DNA of 15,983 bases, from assembly GCA_937902315.1 (NCBI GenBank), contig CALGUG010000027.1, positions 1 through 15,983 on the forward strand, read 5' to 3'. Every line of letters starts with the position of its first letter. The stretch's first letter is position 1. Positions 6,065 to 13,758 of the stretch are shown piece after piece. The position numbers and the translations under genes were made by a program. Source of the DNA: an uncultured Chloroflexales bacterium. GTDB taxonomy: Bacteria; Chloroflexota; Chloroflexia; Chloroflexales; Chloroflexaceae. The notes below the pieces were generated by a model. It saw only the letters and a program-made list of their open reading frames with translations. It was not told the origin of the DNA and did not search any database.

Positions 6065-7309
6065 ATGTCGTCTGCGATAACTTTTACTAACGTCAGCAAG
6101 CGATTTAAGCTCTATAGCGAACGCCGCAACACGATTCAAGAGCGGATAGCGGGCTTGCTGCGTCCGCGCGGCACCGCCGAGGTCTTCTGGGCCTTGCGCA
6201 ATGTTAGCTTCGATCTGCAACAGGGCCAGAGCCTTGGCTTGGTGGGCCACAACGGCAGCGGCAAAAGCACCACGCTCAAGCTGATGACGCGCATTCTCGA
6301 GCCGACCTCGGGCACGGTCAAAGTCAAAGGACGGGTTGCGGCTCTGCTCGAACTGGGCAGCGGTTTTCACCCCGATCTGACGGGCCGCGAAAATGTCTTT
6401 TTGAACGGCTCGTTGATGGGCTTCAGCCGTCGCGATATGCAGGCTCGCCTCGATGAGATCGTCGCCTTCGCCGAGATGGAGCGCTTCATCGATACCGAAG
6501 TCAAGCACTACTCATCGGGTATGTACGCCCGTCTGGCGTTTGCGGTCGCCACCTCGGTCGATCCCGATATTTTGATCACCGATGAGGTTTTGTCAGTCGG
6601 CGATGAAGCTTTCCAGCGCAAGTGCGAGGAACGCATTTATAGCTTCCGCCAAGCTGGCAAAACCATCATCTTCGTTTCGCACGCGCTCGACACCATTCAG
6701 CGGCTCTGCGACCATGTGGTGTGGCTCGAACATGGCGAAGTGCAGGACCAAGGCCCGCCCGGACCGATTATCAGCGCCTATCTCAAGCGGGTCAACCAGC
6801 AAGAGCAAGCCCGTCTCGCGGCTGAAGCGGGCGAAGATAGCCCCAGCGAGACTCTAAGCGCATCGCAAGGTTCGCGCTACGGCTCGCGCGAAGTCGAGAT
6901 CAGCGATGTTCAGTTTCTTGGCCCGAACGGTACAAGCCAGACTGTGGTTCAGACCGGCGAGCCGTTGACGATTCGCATGCACTACCATGCTAAACAGCGT
7001 ATCGAAAAGCCCGTTTTCGGCATCGCTCTACACCACGAGAGCGGCGTGCATCTGACCGGGCCCAACACCTTCTTCGACAAAGTGCCGATCGAAGCGGTTG
7101 ACGGGCGTGGCTGGGTCGATTACACTATTCCGTCGTTACCGTTGCTAGCTGGTCGTTATTTGCTTTCTGCTGCCGTATACGACGAAGCAATGGCGCATCC
7201 ATACGACCATCATGCCCAAGCATTTGTACTAGTTGTGCAAAGCGATCATATCGCTGAGCGTTATGGATTGATGACGCTTGGCGGGAAGTGGCGTTATCAC
7301 CAAAGTTAA
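6065..7309 (+). CDS. wzt: Polysaccharide ABC exporter ATPase Wzt with C-terminal glycan-recognition domain
   Basis: The protein has 414 residues. The nucleotide-binding domain occupies about 1-240: Walker A GHNGSGKST (61-69), signature HYSSGM (148-153), Walker B ILITDEVLSVGD (169-180, catalytic E174), and the switch histidine in VSHALD (H206). The run LLELGSGFHPDLTGRENVFL is typical of the Wzt/TagH subfamily. After a linker rich in A, E and S (245-270), residues 275-400 form the Wzt C-terminal beta-sandwich, with VEISDVQFL at its start and GRYLLSAAVYDE near its end. In characterised O-antigen exporters this domain binds the modified non-reducing end of the finished glycan and couples termination to export. 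Its permease partner is the preceding gene. The methyltransferase gene starts 23 nt downstream, which suits a cap-recognition role. The last about 200 nt are more AT-rich than the rest. AGGA lies about 13 nt before the ATG, a rather long spacing. Confidence 0.95.
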   Translation: MSSAITFTNVSKRFKLYSERRNTIQERIAGLLRPRGTAEVFWALRNVSFDLQQGQSLGLVGHNGSGKSTTLKLMTRILEPTSGTVKVKGRVAALLELGSGFHPDLTGRENVFLNGSLMGFSRRDMQARLDEIVAFAEMERFIDTEVKHYSSGMYARLAFAVATSVDPDILITDEVLSVGDEAFQRKCEERIYSFRQAGKTIIFVSHALDTIQRLCDHVVWLEHGEVQDQGPPGPIISAYLKRVNQQEQARLAAEAGEDSPSETLSASQGSRYGSREVEISDVQFLGPNGTSQTVVQTGEPLTIRMHYHAKQRIEKPVFGIALHHESGVHLTGPNTFFDKVPIEAVDGRGWVDYTIPSLPLLAGRYLLSAAVYDEAMAHPYDHHAQAFVLVVQSDHIAERYGLMTLGGKWRYHQS

Positions 7310-7332
7310 ATTGAGTGCCCACGAGGAATTGA

Positions 7333-8505
7333 ATGAGCATATCGTCATCACAATCGATTGATAGCCAATTGCTGCGTCTGCCCTTCGACCAATACGGGCG
7401 CTACCGTATGGTGGGCGAGGCCGTAACTGCCGCAGCTTCGGCTCTACAGCGCGATCAGTTGACCATTCTTGATGTGGGTGGTTTCTTCCGCGAATTCGAC
7501 GGAACAGCGCGCCTACCCGCCCAGCTTTTTATGCCCAAACATAAGGTAACGGTGCTCGACATGCCGCCCTGCGACCTACCGGGCTATATTCAGGGCGATG
7601 GGCGTTCGCTCGACTTCTCCGACGCTGCCTTCGATCTGGTGATCACCTGCGATACGCTCGAACATGTGCCAGCCGACGACCGCGCCCGCTTTATCGGCGA
7701 ACTGCTACGGGTCAGCAAACTTGGCGTTATTCTGATCTGCCCGATGTCGTCGCCCCAAACGGTTCTTTCAGAGAAAATCCTCTTCAGCTATATTTTGGCC
7801 GAACTCGACCGCGAACAGCCTCAGCTTTTGGAACACAAAGGCTATGGCCTGCCTCAATTGCCGCTCGTAGAGCAGATCTTTAGCGAAGCAGGCTGTCAAA
7901 CCAACACCTATCCATCGGGCTATGTCTATGCCTGGCTGCCGATGATGTTGGCCAAGCACTACCTCGGCTCGCGCGGCGATGATCCGGTATTGCAAACCGG
8001 TCTCGACGAGCTATACAACAGCACCTATGGCAATATCGACCGCCGTTCGCCCAGCTATCGTATGATGGTTGTCGCCGCCAAAGACAATCAAAACAACTGG
8101 TTGGAAGCAATTGAAGCCGCTTTACGTCCTACCGTGCGCAGCGACGAAAGCAACGACGAACAGACTTGGCTCGGCCTGAGCATGCAACTGCTCAGCATGT
8201 TGCAGATCGGCATGAGCGATCGCCGCGAAGCCCGTCGCGAAGCCCATTTACAGCAAGAGATCGCGCAATTGCGTCAACAAGTGGCCCACCAAGATCGGCT
8301 CTTGGTCGATCTGGCCGAGCAGAACCAAGCGCTGCATGCCCGAGTCGGCGCGCTGCAAGATGCTCTGCTCTGGCGCGAAGGCCTGCTCGACGAAGCCAAC
8401 AAACGCGCCCAGTGGCTTGAGAGCCAAGCCAACGATGCCCGCGCTCAATTGCAGGCGGTACAAAGCGGCCTTGTAATGCAGATTCTGCGTAAATTCGGAC
8501 GATAA
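7333..8505 (+). CDS. SAM-dependent methyltransferase with C-terminal coiled coil and basic tail
   Basis: The protein has 390 residues. Residues 40-140 are a class I methyltransferase core: motif I ILDVGGFFREF (45-55), the strand VTVLDMP ending in acidic D76, then GDGRSLDFSDAAFDLVITCD (88-107) and TLEHVP (108-113), as in type 11 methyltransferases. Residues 140-260 complete the catalytic region. From about 295 to 378 the sequence is heptad-like and rich in Q, E, R and L (HLQQEIAQLRQQVAHQD and onward), a predicted coiled coil, and it ends VMQILRKFGR, short, basic and amphipathic. The methyl acceptor is likely a sugar on the growing glycan. Position right after wzt and the coiled-coil extension recall WbdD, which caps O-antigen chains and uses a coiled coil as a ruler; no kinase domain is seen here. 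Start: ATG with GAGGAA about 6 nt upstream. It lies 36 nt before the next gene, so cotranscription is likely. Confidence 0.88.
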   Translation: MSISSSQSIDSQLLRLPFDQYGRYRMVGEAVTAAASALQRDQLTILDVGGFFREFDGTARLPAQLFMPKHKVTVLDMPPCDLPGYIQGDGRSLDFSDAAFDLVITCDTLEHVPADDRARFIGELLRVSKLGVILICPMSSPQTVLSEKILFSYILAELDREQPQLLEHKGYGLPQLPLVEQIFSEAGCQTNTYPSGYVYAWLPMMLAKHYLGSRGDDPVLQTGLDELYNSTYGNIDRRSPSYRMMVVAAKDNQNNWLEAIEAALRPTVRSDESNDEQTWLGLSMQLLSMLQIGMSDRREARREAHLQQEIAQLRQQVAHQDRLLVDLAEQNQALHARVGALQDALLWREGLLDEANKRAQWLESQANDARAQLQAVQSGLVMQILRKFGR

Positions 8506-8541
8506 AGCGGACTTTCTTCTCACGATATAAATAGGTAGTGT

Positions 8542-11073
8542 ATGTTTCGGCCTACTGTTTCGGTCATTTTAGTCAACTACAATGGATATCGTCATCTCGA
8601 CGCATGTTTGCGCTCGCTGATGCAACAAGACTATCCCGAAGAGCTGTTAGAGATTTTGTTGATCGATAACGGCTCAAGCGACGAGTCGATTCCATTTATT
8701 GAAAAGAACTATCCCAAGGTTCGCCTGATCCGCAACGCTCAAAACATCGGCTTCTCGCCAGCGGTCAACCAAGGCGCGCGCGAAGCCAAAGGCGAATACA
8801 TCGCCTTGATGAACAACGATGCCTACGCTGCGCCCAACTGGATCAGCGAAATGGTCAAGGTTTTAGAGCGTCACAAAGACGAAGGTGGCATCTGCATCGC
8901 CTCGCGCATGCTCGACTGGTACGGCAAGCGAGTCGATTTCGATGGCGGCGGCGTCAGCTTCTATGGCTACGGCGTGCAGTTGCACTATCGCCTGCCAGCC
9001 GACCGCGTGAAAGCTGCCGAGCGCAAGCTGCTCTTCGCATGTGGCGGCGCTATGCTGATCGACCGATCGGTCTTTTTGAAGGTGGGCGGCTTCGACGAGC
9101 ACTTCTTCGCCTATTTCGAAGATGTCGACTTCGGCTGGCGACTCTGGATCGCGGGTTATGAAGTGTGGTTCGCGCCCGAAGCGGTCGTTTACCACCGCCA
9201 CCATGGCACCTCGGGCGGCAGCCGACCGCACCAAGTCTACGCCCTGTTGCAGCGCAACGCCCTTGCGACCATCATCAAAAACTACGACGAAGAGCATCTC
9301 AAGCAGGTGCTTCCGGCCGCGCTGATGCTGCTCAACAAGAAGTCGCTGCTCTCGAGCGCCGATACGATCGACCGCAAAGAGTTCGATCTCAAGAGCGGCA
9401 AAAAAGACGAAGCCGCCGAAACTGCCAATGTGCCGCTGCCGACTCTGAGCTATCTGGTCGCGGCTGGCGACCTGCTGGACGATCTGCCCGGCTTGATGCA
9501 GCGCCGCGCCGAAGTGCAGGCCATGCGCCGCCGCCCCGATTCCGAGATTCTGCCGCTCTTCCATCACCCTTACGGCAAGATCTTCTTCGGCATGGACTAC
9601 GCTTTGCTGCAAGAGCAACTAGTCGATGCCTTTAAGATCCACGAGATGTTTGAGGGCATGCGTCCGGTGCGCGTGTTGTTTATGTGCGGCGACCCGCTAC
9701 GCAAAAACCTGGCAGGCACAGGCATGCGCGCGCTCGAAATGGCGAAGGTCCTAAGCAAACACTGCCAAGTGATGTTGGTCGCGCCCGAAGAGATCAGCAT
9801 CGAAGAGCCGTTGATCGACACCTGCGTGCTCAACTATGGCGAGCACGAGCTGCTCAACGAGCTGCTCAAAGAGTGCGATGTGGTGATCGCCCAAGGTCTG
9901 GCGCTCGAACACTTCCCGGCGCTGCGCTTGATCGACCATGTGCTGGTGCTCGATGTCTACACACCCTTTGTGCTCGAAAACTTGGCCCAGAGCGCTAACG
10001 CGCCGCGCGAGCAAGCCAATATCCACTACGATATGTCGATTCGCGCCATCAACAACCAACTGGCGGCAGGCGACTTCTTTATCTGCGCCAGCGAACGGCA
10101 GCGCGACTTCTGGATGGGCGCTCTGATGGCGCAGAAACGCATTAACCCCGATACCTACAACAATGATCCGTCGCTGCGCAACTTCCTAGAGATCGTGCCC
10201 TTCGGCGTTTCGAGCACGCCGCCCAAACACACCAGACAAGTGCTGAAAGGCGTGTATCCGGGCATCAACGAGGGCGATACGGTATTGCTCTGGAACGGCG
10301 GAATCTGGGAGTGGTTTGATCCGCTTACCATCCTGCAGGCCATGGCTAAAGTGCGCGAACAGCGCCCGAACGTCAAGCTCTTCTTTATGGGCAAGGGTCA
10401 CCCCAACACCGCCGGTGTACCCCATATGCCAATCGCCGACAAAACGGTCGCGCTGGCTAAAGAGCTAGGCCTCTACAACGAGACCGTCTTCTTCAACGAT
10501 GGTTGGGTCGCCTACGACGATCGCCAAAACTATCTGCTAGAAGCCGATATCGGCGTGAGCTCGCACTTCGACACAGCCGAAACGCGCCTCTCCTTCCGCA
10601 CGCGCCTGCTCGACTGCATCTGGGCTGGCTTGCCTATGATCGTCAGCAGCGGCGATACACTCTCTGAGCTGGTGAAAGAGCTGAACCTCGGGCGCGTGGT
10701 CGATCCAGAGGATATCGACGGTTGGGCGGCCGCGATCCTCGAGATGTCCGACATCAAAGGCGGACGAGCCAGCTTCGCGCCAGCTTTCGCCAAGGCCCAA
10801 GAGCGGTTATCGTGGGAGCGCAATATGGAGGCGCTGATTCGCTTCTGTAAGCACCCCCACCACGCCGCCGATTCGCTCAAGCAGCGCCAGATCTTGCACG
10901 CGATCGCCCAAGGTTTGGGCACGCCCGAGCAGCAAGAGATGCTGAAATATATTCGTTCGCTGGAAGAGCAAATCGAAAAGAAGAATGCCCATATCGAGTG
11001 GATCGAGGGTATTTTGAACCAAATGCAAAATGGACGCCTTATGAAACTTCTTCGACGGTTTGGCAGGGCATGA
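8542..11073 (+). CDS. Bifunctional glycosyltransferase: GT2 domain plus GT4-like domain
   Basis: The protein has 843 residues. Residues 5-250 are a GT2 (GT-A) domain of the rhamnosyltransferase-like type: VSVILVNYNGYRHLDACLRS (6-25), IDNGSSDES (41-49), the metal-site equivalent of DXD in LMNNDAYAAP (D93), ACGGAMLIDR (166-175), and the catalytic-region YFEDVDFGWRL (E193, D194). A helical linker runs to about 370. Residues 375-770 are GT4-like (GT-B): an N-lobe with AGTGMRALEMAKVL, VPFGV (552-556), LWNGGIWEWFDPLTIL (583-598) and FRTRLLDCIWAGLPMIVS (685-702). The classical EX7E is not evident; D691 sits where the second E is expected. A coiled coil (about 800-830) leads to the basic tail GRLMKLLRRFGRA. 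Two active sites suggest successive transfer of two sugars. The GT4 half is paralogous to the later glycosyltransferase gene. It ends in a TGA that overlaps a possible promoter for the next gene. Confidence 0.92.
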   Translation: MFRPTVSVILVNYNGYRHLDACLRSLMQQDYPEELLEILLIDNGSSDESIPFIEKNYPKVRLIRNAQNIGFSPAVNQGAREAKGEYIALMNNDAYAAPNWISEMVKVLERHKDEGGICIASRMLDWYGKRVDFDGGGVSFYGYGVQLHYRLPADRVKAAERKLLFACGGAMLIDRSVFLKVGGFDEHFFAYFEDVDFGWRLWIAGYEVWFAPEAVVYHRHHGTSGGSRPHQVYALLQRNALATIIKNYDEEHLKQVLPAALMLLNKKSLLSSADTIDRKEFDLKSGKKDEAAETANVPLPTLSYLVAAGDLLDDLPGLMQRRAEVQAMRRRPDSEILPLFHHPYGKIFFGMDYALLQEQLVDAFKIHEMFEGMRPVRVLFMCGDPLRKNLAGTGMRALEMAKVLSKHCQVMLVAPEEISIEEPLIDTCVLNYGEHELLNELLKECDVVIAQGLALEHFPALRLIDHVLVLDVYTPFVLENLAQSANAPREQANIHYDMSIRAINNQLAAGDFFICASERQRDFWMGALMAQKRINPDTYNNDPSLRNFLEIVPFGVSSTPPKHTRQVLKGVYPGINEGDTVLLWNGGIWEWFDPLTILQAMAKVREQRPNVKLFFMGKGHPNTAGVPHMPIADKTVALAKELGLYNETVFFNDGWVAYDDRQNYLLEADIGVSSHFDTAETRLSFRTRLLDCIWAGLPMIVSSGDTLSELVKELNLGRVVDPEDIDGWAAAILEMSDIKGGRASFAPAFAKAQERLSWERNMEALIRFCKHPHHAADSLKQRQILHAIAQGLGTPEQQEMLKYIRSLEEQIEKKNAHIEWIEGILNQMQNGRLMKLLRRFGRA

Positions 11074-11079
11074 TATAAT
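11071..11079 (+). promoter_or_regulatory. Extended -10 promoter (TGATATAAT) for the Uma2-like gene
   Basis: TGA-TATAAT is a perfect extended -10, with its TGA doubling as the stop codon of the glycosyltransferase. No convincing -35 is seen. A transcript starting near 11086 would have a leader of about 85 nt to the ATG at 11172, so this gene may be expressed separately from the glycan cluster. Confidence 0.45.
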
Positions 11080-11171
11080 ACTACGGACTGTCATAAGTGA
11101 ACCGTGAGCCGCCTCAGAACTCAAAAAACCTATATTTGGGGCACTTATGGTCAAAGCGGAGAGGGATCGTT

Positions 11172-12020
11172 ATGATCGTACCTGAGCAGGCTAAACCCCC
11201 GAAGATCGTCGATCTACACGAGGAGGTTGTTGAAGAACAAGCAACTTTACGTGCTCTACTCGAAGTTCGACGGCCCGCTTGGGTGCCTGATTATGTTGGC
11301 GACGACTATGATCGTGATCCATATGCATATCAGACAAGGCAAGAGCTTATGCCCGAAGGCGCAAACCATAACGAAGTTGCTTCAGACCAAATCGGGAGCG
11401 CACTACGACCATATGTTGCTTCACGTGGTTGGTATCTAATCGGCGATACCTACATTGTGTATGCTCCACCGGCTCGCTTTCGTAAGCATCGTATCGCGCC
11501 CGATCTGTTCATTAGTCGGCAGCCGATTCTGCCGCCCCATCGGGAATACGCCCTCTACGATTTAGAGGAGCCGCCGATCGCAGTCTTTGAAGTGACCTCG
11601 GTCGGCTCGCTCGAAAACGATCGTGCCAAACAACGGGTCTATGCGCTCTTAGAGATTCCACTCTTTGTGCTCGTCGATATCGTCGATTCGTTTGGTAATC
11701 CGCGTTCGCAGTATAATATTGAAGTTCGCCATCTCAATCAGTGGGGCCACTATGATCTGGTTCCGCCCAATGCCGATGGCAACTATATGCTTGATGAGTT
11801 GGAGCTTATGCTGCGCGCCGAGGGTCAGAACCTGATCTTCACCACAGTAGCGAGTGGAGAACGGCTGCTTTCAAGCGTCGAAATGGCAGAGGCACGAATC
11901 GCCGCCGAAAATCGCGCCCAAGCCGAATCGATGACCCGCGCCGCTGCGAAACAACGCGTCCAGCAATTAATGGCCGAGCTGGCACGTTTGCGCAGCAGCG
12001 AACGCGAGCGCACTGCCTAG
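11172..12020 (+). CDS. Uma2-family PD-(D/E)XK nuclease-like protein
   Basis: The protein has 282 residues. The core resembles the Uma2 family (restriction-endonuclease-like fold, DUF820): HNEVASDQIGSALRPYVASR (66-85), RIAPDLFI (D111), IAVFEVTSVGSLENDRAKQR (136-155; E140 and probable K153), and VYALLEIPLFVLVD (156-169). This follows the family pattern of PD....EV.S....D...K...Y, although EVTSVGSLEND replaces the usual EVLSPST. Residues 235-282 form an Arg/Glu/Gln-rich coiled coil, frequent in this family. The start is ATG 11172 because GGAGAGGG lies just upstream; a GTG at 11097 in frame would add 25 residues without a ribosome site. Uma2 genes are abundant in Chloroflexota and cyanobacteria and mostly uncharacterised. 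It sits between two glycosyltransferase genes; its own promoter and more AT-rich 5' half suggest later insertion. A role in glycan synthesis is unlikely. Confidence 0.82.
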   Translation: MIVPEQAKPPKIVDLHEEVVEEQATLRALLEVRRPAWVPDYVGDDYDRDPYAYQTRQELMPEGANHNEVASDQIGSALRPYVASRGWYLIGDTYIVYAPPARFRKHRIAPDLFISRQPILPPHREYALYDLEEPPIAVFEVTSVGSLENDRAKQRVYALLEIPLFVLVDIVDSFGNPRSQYNIEVRHLNQWGHYDLVPPNADGNYMLDELELMLRAEGQNLIFTTVASGERLLSSVEMAEARIAAENRAQAESMTRAAAKQRVQQLMAELARLRSSERERTA

Positions 12021-12085
12021 GGCGAAAAACAGTACCAATGGGCGGTTAGGCGCACCAGCGTACTTGCTTTTCGATATGTCGAACC

Positions 12086-13669
12086 ATGCCACATATTTTG
12101 CTGATCAGCCATGACGTTGTTGGAAGCCGCATGGCTGGCCCCGGTATCCGTATGAGCGAACTCGCGCGCGTCCTTGCGCGCGAGCATACGGTGACATTAG
12201 CGACCCCACAACCCGCCGATCTTCTCCCGAGCGGCGTCAACAATCACGCATACCGCTGGACCGACGCCGCCAGCCTAGCAGGCGCGATCGAAAACGCCGA
12301 TCTGATTATCGCCAACGGCTTTGTGCTCGAAGGCCACCCCGAGTTGGCCCAAAGCTCAAAACCCTTGGTGCTCGATCTCTACGACCCCACAGCGCTCGAA
12401 CACCTTGAATTGCTGCGCGACGCCCCGCTGGCCGAGCGCCAAGCGCGCAATACGGGCGATGTACGTCTTTTGGCGCGCCAACTAGCGGCGGGCGACTGCT
12501 TTCTGTGCGCCACCGAACGCCAACGCGACCTCTACTTAGGTGCGCTCTTGCTGCAAGGGCGTCTCACACCGAGCCTCTCGGATAGCGATCCCGAGTTGCG
12601 AGGACTGCTGCGGGTGGTGCCGTTTGGTCTGCCCAGCGAAGCGCCTCAACGCGGCGAAGCAATGCTGCGCGGCGTGATCGATGGTATCGGCGACGACGAT
12701 CTGCTCTTGCTCTGGAGCGGTGGCTTGTGGGACTGGATGGACCCGCTGACGCTGCTACGCGCGCTGGCAGAGCTCGACCGACCCCAAGTCAAGCTGGTCT
12801 TTTTGGCAGGAGCACACCCCGGTCTGGCACGCCCAGCCGAAATGCCAGCGCGCGCCCGCGCCCTGGCGAGCGCGCTCGGTCTGCTCGACCGCAGCGTCTT
12901 TTTCTACGAAGACTGGGTGCCCTACCAAAAACGAGCCAGCATGCTGCTGGAAGCCGATCTGCTGGTCTCGTTGCACCGCCAGCACCTCGAGAGCGCCTAC
13001 GCCGCCGTTCGCTCGCGCTTTCTCGACCACCTCTGGGCCGGACGCGCCAGCCTGATGACCAAGGGCGATGCGGCCAGCGCTCTGGTCGAAGAGCACCAGC
13101 TCGGACGCACCGTGCCGCCCGACGATGTAGCGACCTTGGTGAGCGTGCTGCGCGAGCTGGCCGACCAGCCCGAGATGCTGAAGGTCTACGGTGAACGAGC
13201 CCGCAAACTAAGCGAGCAGTACCATTGGGAGAAGGTAGCCGAGCCGCTGCTCGACTTCTGCCGCAACCCCCAGCGCACCTCCAGCCGCTTGAGCCAACAG
13301 CAGAGCGCAGCCAGCGCCCAAGCCGCCAGCGCCGCCCTGCACGAGGCGATGGCCAAGCTCGACGCGCTCTGGAAGCTGACGCCTCAGCCACTTAGCTCTA
13401 GCCTGCCGCTGGTCGGGCAAATGAAAGAATTCGCCAATAGCCTGACCCGCTGGTATGTGCAAGCGCTGGTCGATCAGCAAAATCAGTTTAATGCCGCTGT
13501 GGTGCATAGCCTACAAGCGCTAGCGAGCCGGATCGATGCGCTCGATGACCAGATCCGTTGGGAGCAGCGCGCGCTCTGGCAGGGTATCGCCGATGCCCAA
13601 AGCGCTATCGCCGCTCTCGACGAAGCCGACAGCGCCCTCGCCGAGCAGCTTCAGCGAAATCAGGAATAG
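12086..13669 (+). CDS. GT4-like glycosyltransferase with C-terminal coiled-coil/WYV-QQ-FN extension
   Basis: The protein has 527 residues. Residues 1-395 are GT-B/GT4-like: MPHILLISHD opening strand, MAGPGIRMSELARVL (16-30), LAAGDCFLCATERQRD (133-148), VVPFGLPSEAP (177-187), LLWSGGLWDWMDPLTLLRAL (208-227), FFYEDWVPY (272-280) and RSRFLDHLWAG (309-319). These match the GT4 half of the upstream bifunctional enzyme motif for motif, so the two are paralogues. EX7E is again not apparent; D314 aligns with D691 there, and the usual GLP after WAG is GRA. Residues 400-527 are an extra region: Ala/Gln-rich, then SLTRWYVQALVDQQNQFNAA (452-471) and a helix-rich tail. Such tails recur, as far as I recall, on Chloroflexota surface-glycan enzymes; function unknown. 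No clear ribosome-binding site precedes the ATG; TTCGATATGTCGAA lies 3 nt before it. It is the last gene before the terminator. Confidence 0.88.
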   Translation: MPHILLISHDVVGSRMAGPGIRMSELARVLAREHTVTLATPQPADLLPSGVNNHAYRWTDAASLAGAIENADLIIANGFVLEGHPELAQSSKPLVLDLYDPTALEHLELLRDAPLAERQARNTGDVRLLARQLAAGDCFLCATERQRDLYLGALLLQGRLTPSLSDSDPELRGLLRVVPFGLPSEAPQRGEAMLRGVIDGIGDDDLLLLWSGGLWDWMDPLTLLRALAELDRPQVKLVFLAGAHPGLARPAEMPARARALASALGLLDRSVFFYEDWVPYQKRASMLLEADLLVSLHRQHLESAYAAVRSRFLDHLWAGRASLMTKGDAASALVEEHQLGRTVPPDDVATLVSVLRELADQPEMLKVYGERARKLSEQYHWEKVAEPLLDFCRNPQRTSSRLSQQQSAASAQAASAALHEAMAKLDALWKLTPQPLSSSLPLVGQMKEFANSLTRWYVQALVDQQNQFNAAVVHSLQALASRIDALDDQIRWEQRALWQGIADAQSAIAALDEADSALAEQLQRNQE

Positions 13670-13676
13670 CTCAAAC

Positions 13677-13711
13677 GACCTGCCAGATGTTCGTTTCTGG
13701 CAGGTCTTTTT
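13677..13711 (+). terminator. Intrinsic terminator of the polysaccharide cluster
   Basis: GACCTGCCAGA (13677-13687) pairs perfectly with TCTGGCAGGTC (13696-13706) around an 8-nt loop, followed directly by TTTTT. It begins 7 nt after the last stop codon. This is a textbook Rho-independent terminator for rightward transcription. Confidence 0.93.
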
Positions 13712-13758
13712 ACTCCTCACCCGATCGCCACCTCCTTTGTTCATCCATTCTTCCGCTC

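Noticed and set aside
8863..9618. Minus-strand open frame of about 251 codons antisense to the GT2 domain
   Set aside because: The plus strand encodes conserved GT2 motifs across this interval; the antisense frame has no recognisable features or start context.
11097..11171. Upstream GTG start for the Uma2-like gene
   Set aside because: The added 25 residues are unlike the family N-terminus, and GGAGAGGG sits in front of ATG 11172 instead.
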